Assembly (NCBI GenBank): GCA_014841595.1 | Contig: JACYUE010000001.1 | Span: 2,716,996 to 2,780,995 of the forward strand | Direction of reading: 5' to 3' | DNA: 64,000 nucleotides | DNA from: Oxalobacteraceae sp. CFBP 8761 | Lineage (GTDB): Bacteria; Pseudomonadota; Gammaproteobacteria; Burkholderiales; Burkholderiaceae_D | Part shown: positions 46,038 through 54,007 of the stretch, in pieces | Position numbering within the stretch: the first letter of the stretch is position 1 | How the letters are laid out: every line of letters starts with the position of its first letter | Notes under the pieces: model-generated | Databases searched by the model: none | Seen by the model: the letters and a program-made list of their open reading frames with translations, nothing else | What the model was told of the DNA's origin: nothing | Position numbers and translations under genes: made by a program

Positions 46038-46102
46038 TGGCCACCAATCCGTGTTGGCACCTGGCTAGATGCAACACGTTAATCCGCATTTGTGAATTTT
46101 GG

Positions 46103-46660
46103 CTACGTGTCTCGCTCTTTAGGCCTGATTAAGACCTCCAGGAATGGCACGACATTGGCGTCAAGGTAGTCATGCATTCGCTGGCTTAGATGGTGTTCGT
46201 TGGGAAGATCGATGTCCTCTTGACGCGCCCATTCACGCAACACGCCTATCAATACCATGCTGACGATATGACCATCATCCATGTACTGAAGCAGGAAATC
46301 CTTTAGTCTTGCCCGTCCTTCATCAGAATGCAGGTCAAAACCGCCGGGCATGTCATGTAACCGATGCGTGATGATATTGCGATATTCGAGGAAGCGACCC
46401 AACTGGTCGTCAAAAGTGGGATGCAGATCCACCCGCGTTCGTAGCGCATTGAGCAACTGCCCCAAAGTTGCTTTCGAACGTCGCTCAAGCATTGTCTGAA
46501 CCTGGTCTGCAGTCTGCAGGGTCTCGCCGTGTAATGGGAACGTCAGGCAAGTGCTTAGCAGGTGCTTGACACTTTGTCCCGCGATTACCGCAAGGCCCAT
46601 AGTCTTTAGCACATCTTCCTGTACGGGCTTGTAGCCTGACTGCGCTTCGTCTTTCATCAT
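46103..46660 (-). CDS. HEPN-like hypothetical protein
   Basis: This helical 185-residue protein has no named family that I recognise. It contains YRNIITHRL at about residue 93, which fits the RNxxxH active-site pattern of HEPN-fold RNases, set in a helix-rich context with a preceding long helix. HEPN proteins often act in toxin-antitoxin and defence systems, usually with a nucleotidyltransferase partner; no partner is adjacent. GGGAAA precedes the start (ATG at 46660 or 46657). It occupies one interval of the repeat array alone. Confidence 0.65.
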   Translation of the reverse strand: MMKDEAQSGYKPVQEDVLKTMGLAVIAGQSVKHLLSTCLTFPLHGETLQTADQVQTMLERRSKATLGQLLNALRTRVDLHPTFDDQLGRFLEYRNIITHRLHDMPGGFDLHSDEGRARLKDFLLQYMDDGHIVSMVLIGVLREWARQEDIDLPNEHHLSQRMHDYLDANVVPFLEVLIRPKERDT

Positions 46661-46779
46661 TTTCCCGCATCTAAGGAATTGCGCCGATGGCTGTTATCAA
46701 CGTACAAACACCCATAGTGAAACGATTGTTCGGAAGAACAGTCTTGGCCATCAAAGACATTAAAAAGCTAGCGACAGAG

Positions 46780-46839
46780 GGCCGCTTCTGGCCGATTCCT
46801 GCCTGGCACGACAGGCCGGTACCGACCCGAAGCGGACGC
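46780..46839 (-). repeat. Island repeat R3 (full copy)
   Basis: Outer arms CCGCTTC (46782) and GAAGCGG (46829) pair, and an inner pair TGCCTG/CAGGC lies between. The inner right arm reads GGCCGGTACCGACCCGAAGC. It begins five bases after the GNAT stop codon in the gene's direction. Confidence 0.8.
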
Positions 46840-46844
46840 CGAAG

Positions 46845-47270
46845 TCACAACAAAAATTTAACGAAACGCATGCGCTTTTCTTCATAGCCGCTTCGCTCAT
46901 AGAACATGTGCGCTCGAGTTCGCGCGGTGCTGCTGGACAATTCGATTTGTGAACAGCCGTGCTGCATTGCAAATCGCTCTACAGCGGTCAATAAGTGTGC
47001 TCCTACGCCCGAACTCCTGCATTTTTCATCGACCACCAAAGCAGATAGTAGAGCCCATGAGCCTTCGACATGTAACGGCTTCATGATGTGCACTATCGCG
47101 ACTCCAACAGTGCTGCCGCGGTCCTCCGCTACAAATGCCTGTCCCAAGGAACCGCAGCGCAGCGCATGGAGCTGTTTCTCTACTTGGTCCGGTTCAGTTG
47201 AATATCCGAGCTGTCCAAACAAATGAACGATACGCTCTAGGTCCTCAGTCGCAGCTGTACGAATTTTCAT
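46845..47270 (-). CDS. GNAT-family N-acetyltransferase
   Basis: The 141-residue protein is a single GNAT domain: MKIRTAATEDLERIVHLF at the start, the ALVVDEKCRSSGVGAHLL acetyl-CoA-binding signature (about 82-100), and MFYERSGYEEKRM near the end. Such enzymes acetylate small molecules or proteins; single-domain forms of this size are common in cassette arrays and toxin modules. No clear Shine-Dalgarno is visible. It is bounded by repeats R4 and R3. Confidence 0.88.
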   Translation of the reverse strand: MKIRTAATEDLERIVHLFGQLGYSTEPDQVEKQLHALRCGSLGQAFVAEDRGSTVGVAIVHIMKPLHVEGSWALLSALVVDEKCRSSGVGAHLLTAVERFAMQHGCSQIELSSSTARTRAHMFYERSGYEEKRMRFVKFLL

Positions 47271-47295
47271 CTTGGGTAAATACGAGAATTATGTA

Positions 47296-47358
47296 GGTCC
47301 GCTTTTGGCCGAAATCGGCCGGTCGCTGTCAGGCTGGTTTCGACCCTAAGCGGACACT
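47296..47358 (-). repeat. Island repeat R4 (full copy)
   Basis: GGTCCGCTTTTGGCCG on the left and CGACCCTAAGCGGAC on the right form the outer arms, with GGCC and GGCTGG as the inner pair. It lies between the GNAT gene start and the one plus-strand gene of the array. Confidence 0.85.
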
Positions 47359-47510
47359 GAGTAGCCTATGAGGCTCTGGTGACGTTTACTTTTGCCTGCA
47401 TGCGATTTATTCAACGGCAGCTTGTGCGAAACTTCAACTTGCTACCAATGACGCCAGGCATGCTTCGCATAATCATCAAACCCGCTTGCCAACGCGGATC
47501 TTCACCGTTG

Positions 47511-48215
47511 ATGAGCCAGACATCGGGAAGCGACGAATCAGAACTGGGTTACAATAAAATCAACATCTACCAATCTGCCGCCATGTTCGAAGCCGTCTTC
47601 TACCAGCTCCCGAAATCTGTCAGTTTCCACCAGGCCACCAAAGGCAAGCCCCGCGAGGCGCTTCGAAAAATCCGGGAAATGCTGACAAGTATGGCTGCAG
47701 ACGTCCAACTCAACCCGTCGATAACGCTGAGGGTCGACCCGCCCAGCGAGTGGACAGAAACAGCAGTGGCCACTGCCTGCCTCGATGAGGCTCGTCGGCG
47801 ATTCGGCATGGAGCGCAACCCACATGATTCAAGCCAGGGCTGGGAGCTTGGCGCCGAATGCCTAGAGGACGCGATCGAGTTCGCGCTGTCGGATGAACGA
47901 TGGCCAAAACAGAAGGTGGGGCCGCTCACTTTATATATTGCATACCACTTCAATTGGCGCGAGTTTTCGAACGACTTTCCCGAGCCATTGGCCAGTTGGA
48001 AGCGCGGCACATGTGACATTATGTTGAATTTTCACCGTCGAGCATTGTCGGTCGCACCATCCCTGATCTTCCCCATGCCGTACGAGAGCCCAGAGTTCCA
48101 GCCATTCGTTGACCGGCTCGAAGCGGCGCTTCCGTTCGAGATCAACAGAAAGCACTTGCGCCGCATGCTGGTCAACCCGAAGAATGGCGCCACGCGTTAC
48201 CTACGTCTCACATGA
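47511..48215 (+). CDS. Hypothetical protein, plus-strand gene of the repeat array
   Basis: I do not recognise this soluble protein (234 residues from ATG 47511; 210 from ATG 47583). It has mixed alpha/beta composition with QATKGKPREALRKIREML, DEARRRFGMERNP and TLYIAYHFNWREFSNDFPEPL. The first 24 residues from 47511 are polar and of doubtful reality, so 47583 may be the true start. The gene lies between repeats R4 and R5 and is the only member of the array in the opposite orientation. Confidence 0.65.
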   Translation: MSQTSGSDESELGYNKINIYQSAAMFEAVFYQLPKSVSFHQATKGKPREALRKIREMLTSMAADVQLNPSITLRVDPPSEWTETAVATACLDEARRRFGMERNPHDSSQGWELGAECLEDAIEFALSDERWPKQKVGPLTLYIAYHFNWREFSNDFPEPLASWKRGTCDIMLNFHRRALSVAPSLIFPMPYESPEFQPFVDRLEAALPFEINRKHLRRMLVNPKNGATRYLRLT

Positions 48216-48332
48216 CGTGCCCACTGGGTCTGCTGTCAACGGCAATGACGGCGCTTCGCTCTGCTGTTCTGTATGACGTTGGACTTCCCTACGATTGGGC
48301 GGACACATCATCAGGAAGGATAGTCGATTGCT

Positions 48333-48396
48333 AATGCCGCTTTGTGCCGGAATCGGCCAGTCGTTGTCAGGCCGGTTTCGACCCAAAGCCGACATC
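48333..48396 (-). repeat. Island repeat R5 (full copy)
   Basis: Arms ATGCCGCTTTGTGCCG and TTTCGACCCAAAGCCGACAT surround an inner GGCCAGTC...GGCCGG pair. It follows the 3' end of the 51-residue gene (46 bases) and the plus-strand gene (118 bases). Confidence 0.8.
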
Positions 48397-48442
48397 CGGT
48401 CTTGAAGCTAAGTCATTTGAGCACGTTTCACTGTTTCAGGTT

Positions 48443-48598
48443 TTAGTGTGTGAAATAATAAAACGCGCGTCCAACTGTTTCGCCAACTTTGACTGCCAAA
48501 TTTAGCACTACAACGATGATTGTGGCGTGGACCAGCACGCGGCCGGACAGCGGGAGTGTCTTGTAATACAGCGTTGCTTCTTGAACGATCTTGTTCAC
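48443..48598 (-). CDS. Tiny membrane protein, 51 residues
   Basis: On the minus strand a GTG at 48598, with TAGGAAAG upstream, opens a 51-codon frame. The product reads MNKIVQEATLYYKTLPLSGR, then a single hydrophobic helix VLVHATIIVVVLNLAVKVG, then a short aromatic tail ending YYFTH. Composition fits a small single-pass inner-membrane protein. It fills the interval between repeats R6 and R5 and would be missed by a 60-residue cut-off. Function is unknown. Confidence 0.6.
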   Translation of the reverse strand: MNKIVQEATLYYKTLPLSGRVLVHATIIVVVLNLAVKVGETVGRAFYYFTH

Positions 48599-48684
48599 AA
48601 CTAGGCTTTCCTAAAGAGTGGAAAATGGCGTAACAGCCAATAAGACTGACACAGGTATTTCATCTTTGCAACATACAGGATCAA

Positions 48685-48732
48685 GGCTGTGGGTCGGGGC
48701 TGCGAGAGGCCGGTACCGACCCAAAGCGGACG
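48685..48732 (-). repeat. Island repeat R6
   Basis: GGGTCGG (48691) pairs with CCGACCC (48716), and the right side reads GGCCGGTACCGACCCAAAGC as in R3. It lies ten bases after the stop of the 60-residue gene. Confidence 0.8.
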
Positions 48733-48742
48733 CAATAGTTGC

Positions 48743-48925
48743 CTACTGGACGAAAGTCCTGCTGACTTTACCGTCAACGTTTTGCGACGGGCTCGTTCCG
48801 TAATATGAGTCTCGAACGGCACCGTAACCCGCGAACGCACCGGCTGCGAAAAAAATGGCCCAAACAAACACTATTGCGGAAGCTGTGAGAATTTCTCGAG
48901 GGGTGTGATCAGTGAACGCTGGCAT
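48743..48925 (-). CDS. Small membrane protein, 60 residues
   Basis: From the ATG at 48925 the product starts MPAFTDHTPREIL, continues through one hydrophobic helix (ASAIVFVWAIFFAAGAFAGYG), and ends with a polar tail, NVDGKVSRTFVQ. The open frame continues upstream through repeat R7, so the true start is taken after it. No clear ribosome site is visible. It is one of three consecutive small membrane genes in the array. Function is unknown. Confidence 0.6.
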   Translation of the reverse strand: MPAFTDHTPREILTASAIVFVWAIFFAAGAFAGYGAVRDSYYGTSPSQNVDGKVSRTFVQ

Positions 48926-48967
48926 GTTTTGATAATCCAAAGTGTTAGCTTTATGGCCGTCTCTACT

Positions 48968-49309
48968 AGTGTCCGCTTTTGGCCGAACCCGGCCTGTGGG
49001 AGCACGATAGCAGCTTGCCGGGCGGAAAATTTCTCGGATTGTCACGACCGGCTGGTTCCGACCCAGAACGGGCATTGCTGCCCTACGATCCTATGTCAAG
49101 CCGAATGATGTCGCTTGGCGAAGGTCCGGTTCTGACCAAACCTAGCCGTTCAGGCCAGAATAGCAGGTCGCCAAGGTGAAAATCTAGGGATGGATGCGAC
49201 AGGCCGGTACCGACCCAACGCTGCCGTTCAGGCCAGCGTAGCGGTTGTCAGGCTTAAAAGTTAGAGGTGGCCGCGACCGGCCGGAATTGACCCAAAGCCG
49301 ACACTCAAC
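48968..49309 (-). repeat. Island repeat R7, expanded tandem block
   Basis: A full copy (48968-49076: TGTCCGCTTTTGGCCGAA ... GGTTCCGACCCAGAACGG) is followed by two to three degenerate tandem units of about 75 bases. Each contains GCCGTTCAGGCCAG and ends near GGCCGG...GACCCA. The last ends AAGCCGACACT beside the stop codon of the 61-residue gene. Confidence 0.75.
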
Positions 49310-49490
49310 TGTCGAGCTTACGTGCCGTATCGCGAGTTGGCTCCTCTGGATTCAGCGGCACAAAAGGTCCTTGCACACGGCGCTTCAAGTAACGCTCGCC
49401 ATCCGGTGAATCAATAGCCTTCCACAACCTAAAGACGGCATAGGCAATAAAAACTACAGTGATCGTCAGACCAATTGCGTGTACGTTCAT
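49305..49490 (-). CDS. Small membrane protein, 61 residues
   Basis: A strong GGAGGAGT site precedes the ATG at 49490, making this the best-supported of the tiny genes. MNVHAIGLTITVVFIAYAVFRLW is one membrane helix, followed by a charged cytoplasmic tail with DGERYLKRRVQGPFVP and NPEEPTRDTARKLDS. Function is unknown. It sits between repeat R9 and the R7 block. Confidence 0.7.
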   Translation of the reverse strand: MNVHAIGLTITVVFIAYAVFRLWKAIDSPDGERYLKRRVQGPFVPLNPEEPTRDTARKLDS

Positions 49491-49581
49491 TGCTTACTCC
49501 TCCGATGTACTTAAGAGCAAAACTGACCATTGAGACGAGCATAACATGTTGAGATGCTTGCGAACCACGGACTTTCAGGAA

Positions 49582-49609
49582 CTTCCGCTTCTGGCCGGAA
49601 GCAGACTGT
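49582..49609 (-). repeat. Island repeat R9 (short form)
   Basis: TTCCGCTTCTGGCCGGAAGC and AGACTGTC form a compact version of the repeat whose arms pair around TGGCC. It starts 23 bases after the stop of the LprI-like gene. Confidence 0.65.
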
Positions 49610-49631
49610 CTTATCGGCGATAGCAACTAGC

Positions 49632-50054
49632 TTAGCGGCCTGGACCATTCTCCAGCAGACTTCGCAGACTCTGCTCTCGCTCCTTCGTCAGCTTCGTTCT
49701 ACGTTCATTTACGTAGATGAACGCTTTCGCCCCCCAGCATAGCTGCGTGTTGAACTCGGGGCATGCAAACTGTGCTTTCCAATCGTCCTCTCTAAAAGTC
49801 AACCAGGAGTTTTGAGCGTGGGCAAGCCGTTCTAAGAACAGCGAATTGCTTGCGTATTTTGCAACAACACTCCGATAGACAGATTCCATCTCATTTTCCG
49901 CAGCGACAAGATCGTCGTAAGAGCAAGCACCCAAATTTGGCTGGCTGCTCGGTCGATCACAGGTCGGAATACGCGATGCAGACACGCCGCTGCTGATCAA
50001 CATACCGAGCAATATTGAAGCTCCAAGGGCGAACTTTTTCATCAAACCACGCAT
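49632..50054 (-). CDS. Exported lysozyme-inhibitor LprI-domain protein
   Basis: A signal peptide (MKKFALGASILLGMLISSGVSA after an optional four-residue extension) precedes a DUF1311/LprI-type domain with paired cysteines. It includes CSYDDLVAAENEMESVYRSVV, LAHAQNSWLTFREDDWKAQFACPE, and a QLCWG segment. The family includes periplasmic lysozyme inhibitors, but many members have unknown roles. Start is ATG 50054 or 50042; length 140 or 136 residues. It sits between R10 and R9. Confidence 0.8.
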   Translation of the reverse strand: MRGLMKKFALGASILLGMLISSGVSASRIPTCDRPSSQPNLGACSYDDLVAAENEMESVYRSVVAKYASNSLFLERLAHAQNSWLTFREDDWKAQFACPEFNTQLCWGAKAFIYVNERRTKLTKEREQSLRSLLENGPGR

Positions 50055-50071
50055 GCCTTCGACGTTAGGAT

Positions 50072-50101
50072 ATGTCCGCTATTGGCCGAAAGCAGACGGT
50101 C
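50072..50101 (-). repeat. Island repeat R10 (short form)
   Basis: TGTCCGCTATTGGCCGAAAG and GCAGACGGTC form a compact hairpin copy 17 bases upstream of the LprI-like gene and 88 bases after the 101-residue gene. Confidence 0.7.
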
Positions 50102-50189
50102 GGTAAAGCGCACTGTACGGCCATGCTGCCGCCAAAGGAAGTAACAGGTTTTGTCACGCGTTCCGAGCCGGCATTGCGCCGTGCCCGAA

Positions 50190-50495
50190 TCAGGCGCCGC
50201 TGCGCGCGGGCGCCAGCCCGCGCCGGCGCGCCAGGCCCCGCTCACACAGCGCGCCGGCGGCATACAACAGCACGAAGGCTGGCGTGACGAACAGGCCATA
50301 CGCGTCGGGCCACGACAAGAATTCCAGGGCGCGGCCAAGGCCCAGCGCCTGCACCACGACCAGCTGGGCGGCAATCGGCAACTGCAGGAAGATCAACTGC
50401 GACGCATCGTCGCCAGCACCGAGCGACACAATACCGACGCAGGCCAGGATGAACAAGGCGTACGGAGCGCACAACAACAAACCGAGTCGGGACAT
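50190..50495 (-). CDS. Hypothetical three-TM membrane protein
   Basis: From the ATG at 50495 the 101-residue protein shows hydrophobic segments at about 4-24, 33-52 and 67-86, and a basic tail (RGLARRRGLAPARSGA). The GC content is like that of the core genome rather than the island genes. An alternative GTG start at 50573 adds 26 polar residues. No family recognised. Confidence 0.6.
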   Translation of the reverse strand: MSRLGLLLCAPYALFILACVGIVSLGAGDDASQLIFLQLPIAAQLVVVQALGLGRALEFLSWPDAYGLFVTPAFVLLYAAGALCERGLARRRGLAPARSGA

Positions 50496-50629
50496 CACAG
50501 GAGCAGGGTCGGGCCCTGTTGACAATAGGCGGTACGAATCGTCACGACGTGACAGGGCGACAAACACCGCCACCTTACCACCGCAGCACAGCCCAAAATC
50601 CTCCGAATGTCACATGGCGCGCGAAACGA

Positions 50630-53335
50630 TTAACGTAATGCGAGGCGCATATTTCGGGTGCCGTCCTCACGATCGATCGTCACCTCGAAGCCCAGTTTTT
50701 TCACCATCGCGACGATGCGCGAATTCTGTGGCAGCGCTTCGCCGACGATCTCGCCGGTGCCGCGCGCGCGACAATACCGGATCAGCTTTTCCATCATGAT
50801 GCGCCCTAGCCCCATTCCTTTGAGGTCCGAGCGCACGGTGACGGCGAATTCGGCGCTCGTGTTGTCGGGATCGGCCACGACACGGGCGACCGCCAGCGTC
50901 TCGAACACCCCGTCCGCGTTCTTGCGGGTGGCGATGAAGGCCATCTCGCGGTCGTAGTCGATCTGCGTGAAGCGCGCCAGTTGCGACGGCTGCAGCTCGC
51001 GGATGCGCACGAACATCCGGTAGCGTACGTCGTCGGGCGTGAGCGCGTCGAAGAACGCCAGGTGCGCCGGGCCGTCTTCGGGGCGGATCGGGCGCAGCAG
51101 CAGCGGCGCGCCCTGCCACTCGATCGTCTCTTCCAGTTCGCGCGGATAGGGCCGGATCGCCAGCCGGTCGAGCGTGCTGCCCGAGCGGTCGGCCAGCGCC
51201 AGCCGCATGCGCGCGTCGAGCACGATCACGCCGCGGCTGTCGACCACGAGCGGGTTGATGTCCAGTTCGACGATTTCGGGAATATCGGAGATCAGCCGCG
51301 ACACCTGGATCAGCACCGCCAGCACGGCGTCGAGATTGGCGGCCGGCCGGTTGCGGTACCCGGCCAGGAGGCGCGCCACGCGCGTGCGGTCGACCAGGTC
51401 GCGCGCCAGCACCAGGTTGAGCGGCGGCAGGCCGACCGAATAATCATCGAGCACCTCGACCGCCACACCACCCTGGCCAAACACCAGCACCGGCCCGAAC
51501 ACCGGGTCGAGCGCGGCGCCCACGATCAGTTCGTGGCCGTGCGTGCGGCGGCACATGGCCTGCACCGAAAAGCCGTCGAAGCGCGCCTGCGGGAACAGCT
51601 CGCCCAGGCGCGCGCGCATGCGCAGCGCGGCAGCGCGCACGGCGTCTTCCGAATCGAGATCAAGCGTCACGCCGCCCACATCGGACTTGTGCATGACGTC
51701 GGGCGTGAGAATCTTGACGGCCACCGGGAACCCGACCGCACGCGCCGCCGCCACGGCCGCGTCGGCGTCGCTGGCGGCGCGCGTTTCAACCAGCGCCAGG
51801 CCGTACGCGCGCAGGATCGCCTTGGTTTCGGGGTCGGACAGCAGCAGGCGCTTGGCGGCGATCGCCTCGCGCACCAGCGCACGTGCGGCGCTGCGATCGG
51901 GCGCCATATGGCCGGCCATCGACGGCGGCACTTCCATCAGCAGATTCTGGTTACGCCGGTAGTTCACCAGTTGCAGGAAGCCGTTGACGCCGTCTTCGGG
52001 CGTGCGGTACGTGGGCATGCGCGCCTCGGCTGCAATCGCGCGCGCGGCGACGACCGAGGCGCCGCCCAGCCAGCACGACAGGATCGGGCGTGACGCGGCG
52101 CGCGCCAGCGGCGCAATCGCATTGGCCACGTCGCGGCTGTCGACGGTCGCGGTCGGCGAATGCACGATCAGCACCGCGTCGACCTGCGGGTCGGCCAGCA
52201 GCACGTCGAGCGCCGCCGCGTAACGCTCGGGCGGCGCGCCGCCCAGCAGGTTGACCGGGCTGGCACGCACTGGATTGCCGGGCTGCGCGCCATTCCAGCC
52301 GGCCGGCAGCACGGCGTCGAGCCGCATGATCGATTCGGGTGACAGCGTCGCCGCCACGCCGCCGCCGTAGCGCAGCGCGTCGCGCGCCAGCACGCCCGGT
52401 CCGAGGCCGTTGCTGAGGATGGCCAGGCGCTCGCCATGCAACACGCGCGCGTAGGCCAGCGTCTCGACCGCCGCGAACAGCTGCTCGGTCGTGTGCACGC
52501 GCAGCATGCCGGCGCGCCGGATCGCGGCGTCGAACACGTCGTCCTCGGTGGCCAGCGCCCCGCTTTCGCTGGCCGCCGGCCGGGCGCCGTCGGTATCGCT
52601 GCGCGACTTGAGCACGATCACCGGCTTGCTGCGCGCGGCGGCGCGCGCGGCCGACATGAATTTGCGCGCGTAGCGCAGCTGGTCGACATACAGCAGGATC
52701 GCGCCGGCATTGCCATCGCTGGCCAGGTGATCGAGCACGTCACCCAGGTCGACGTCGGCCGAGTCGCCCAGCGAGATGAAGTGCGAAAAGCCGATGCCGC
52801 GTGTGCGCGCCCAATCGAGTACGCCCGTCATCAGTGACCCGGACTGCGAGACGAAAGCAATCCGTCCCGGCAGTGCGCCGCTGTGGGCCACGCTGGCGTT
52901 CAGGCCGAGGCCAGGGACCAGCAGGCCCGCGCTGTTCGCGCCCAGAAGACGCAGCAGATAGGGGTGCGCCGCGTCGAGCGTGGCCTGGCGCAGGCTGCGC
53001 CCGCGGGCATCGCGCCCGCGCGCCAGGCCGCTGGTGAGCACCACGGCGGCGCGCGTGCCGCGCTCGCCCAGCTGGCGCACCAGTTGCGGCACGGTGGCGG
53101 CCGGCGTGCAGATGACGGCCAGGTCGGGCGCCTCGGGCAAGTCGGCCACAGTGGCGTAACACGGCAAGTCGCCCAACTGCGTGTATTTGGGATTGACGGC
53201 AAACAGCTTGCCCTTGAAGCCGCCGCCTTGCAGATTGGCCAGCAGCGTGGCGCCCATGCTGCCCGGGCGCGCCGAGGCGCCGATCAGCGCTACCGATCGC
53301 GGCGCGAACAGGTGCTGCAGGTTACGAACACTCAT
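50630..53335 (-). CDS. Pat-type acyl-CoA synthetase/ATP-grasp/GNAT protein
   Basis: This 901-residue protein has the domain order of the Pat/PatZ protein acetyltransferases. A CoA-binding Rossmann domain comes first (SVRNLQHLFAPRSVALIGAS, about 1-130), then succinyl-CoA-ligase-like domains with FVSQSGSLMTGVLDWA, and an ATP-grasp part with FPVAVKILTPDVMHKSDVGGV (about 500-700). A C-terminal GNAT domain (about 735-900) has MFVRIRELQPSQLARFTQIDYDREMAF and VRSDLKGMGLGRIMMEKLI. Such enzymes acetylate lysines of metabolic enzymes such as acetyl-CoA synthetase. The synthetase part is usually a regulatory remnant. It forms the right border of the accessory island. Confidence 0.9.
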   Translation of the reverse strand: MSVRNLQHLFAPRSVALIGASARPGSMGATLLANLQGGGFKGKLFAVNPKYTQLGDLPCYATVADLPEAPDLAVICTPAATVPQLVRQLGERGTRAAVVLTSGLARGRDARGRSLRQATLDAAHPYLLRLLGANSAGLLVPGLGLNASVAHSGALPGRIAFVSQSGSLMTGVLDWARTRGIGFSHFISLGDSADVDLGDVLDHLASDGNAGAILLYVDQLRYARKFMSAARAAARSKPVIVLKSRSDTDGARPAASESGALATEDDVFDAAIRRAGMLRVHTTEQLFAAVETLAYARVLHGERLAILSNGLGPGVLARDALRYGGGVAATLSPESIMRLDAVLPAGWNGAQPGNPVRASPVNLLGGAPPERYAAALDVLLADPQVDAVLIVHSPTATVDSRDVANAIAPLARAASRPILSCWLGGASVVAARAIAAEARMPTYRTPEDGVNGFLQLVNYRRNQNLLMEVPPSMAGHMAPDRSAARALVREAIAAKRLLLSDPETKAILRAYGLALVETRAASDADAAVAAARAVGFPVAVKILTPDVMHKSDVGGVTLDLDSEDAVRAAALRMRARLGELFPQARFDGFSVQAMCRRTHGHELIVGAALDPVFGPVLVFGQGGVAVEVLDDYSVGLPPLNLVLARDLVDRTRVARLLAGYRNRPAANLDAVLAVLIQVSRLISDIPEIVELDINPLVVDSRGVIVLDARMRLALADRSGSTLDRLAIRPYPRELEETIEWQGAPLLLRPIRPEDGPAHLAFFDALTPDDVRYRMFVRIRELQPSQLARFTQIDYDREMAFIATRKNADGVFETLAVARVVADPDNTSAEFAVTVRSDLKGMGLGRIMMEKLIRYCRARGTGEIVGEALPQNSRIVAMVKKLGFEVTIDREDGTRNMRLALR

Positions 53336-53483
53336 GAAAGTACCGGGGAGGTGCGCGGCATGGCCGGGCGGTTCAGGAAGCAGGCGGCATGCGACATGGA
53401 TGGGACCTTTGCGTCAGTGGCGACAAGTAACGCCAGCATACCGCCACGGCGCGCTGCAGCGCGCACAAATTCCCGCGCCGCAG

Positions 53484-53879
53484 CTAGCGGAAGGCGAACA
53501 CGCCGCCGATGCGCCGCTCGGGCAGCGCCCGCAGTTCGGCCGAACAAGCGAGCAATTCGCGCATCAAGCCATTGGCCAGGCCCTGCGTATGACACGCGAC
53601 GACGTGGGCATCGAAGGCCACGTCAGCCATGCAACTGCGCATGTGCCGCGCTTCGGGCAAGTCGCACAGCGCGATGGCCGCCAGCATGTCGTCGGCCGCC
53701 GGCGGCAGCACCGCGTAGAAACGCAGGCGGAACTGACGATCGAGCAGCATGCTGCCGTTCAGGAAACGGTCGGCACCAACATCGAACAGAACGTGCGCGA
53801 TGACTTCGGCCGCCCTGCCGGCTACTTCTTCCTGATTCTTCCTGCGTCGCAGAGCGAGCAGCCGCTCGATCAACACCAT
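53484..53879 (-). CDS. Hypothetical protein
   Basis: I do not recognise this 131-residue protein. It is soluble, Ala/Leu/Arg-rich, with four Cys residues (IALCDLPEARHMRSCM, VVACH, LACSAELRALPERRIGG). The ATG at 53879 has only a weak upstream site, CAAGCATG. It lies 150 bases upstream of the Pat-type gene on the same strand. Codon-position composition matches the surrounding core genes, which supports it being real. Confidence 0.6.
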   Translation of the reverse strand: MVLIERLLALRRRKNQEEVAGRAAEVIAHVLFDVGADRFLNGSMLLDRQFRLRFYAVLPPAADDMLAAIALCDLPEARHMRSCMADVAFDAHVVACHTQGLANGLMRELLACSAELRALPERRIGGVFAFR

Positions 53880-54007
53880 GCTTGCCCTCGTCCCTGAATT
53901 GTCATTGAATCAACCTGGCATGCTATCAGCCACGCCCCTTGCCCGGCAAGGTTTCCGGCGGCCTTCATGACAGCAGTGTTGCGCGGACGCCATGCTAGAA
54001 TTACCGC

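Noticed and set aside
45896..46132. 78-codon plus-strand frame
   Set aside because: It is antisense to the start of the amber-interrupted gene and to repeat R2, with no ribosome site.
46687..46887. 66-codon plus-strand frame over repeat R3
   Set aside because: Most of the frame is the repeat sequence itself and it overlaps the GNAT gene end.
48201..48395. 64-codon minus-strand frame over repeat R5
   Set aside because: It is composed mainly of the repeat and antisense to the 3' end of the plus-strand gene.
45532..50101. Classical chromosomal integron with attC sites
   Set aside because: No tyrosine integrase is present and the repeats lack consistent RYYYAAC and GTTRRRY core sites; GTTAG/CTAAC strings near R1 and R10 are not found at the other copies.
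44845..50600. CRISPR array in the repeat-rich island
   Set aside because: Repeats are imperfect, irregularly spaced by 100-1000 bases and separated by genes; no cas genes are present.
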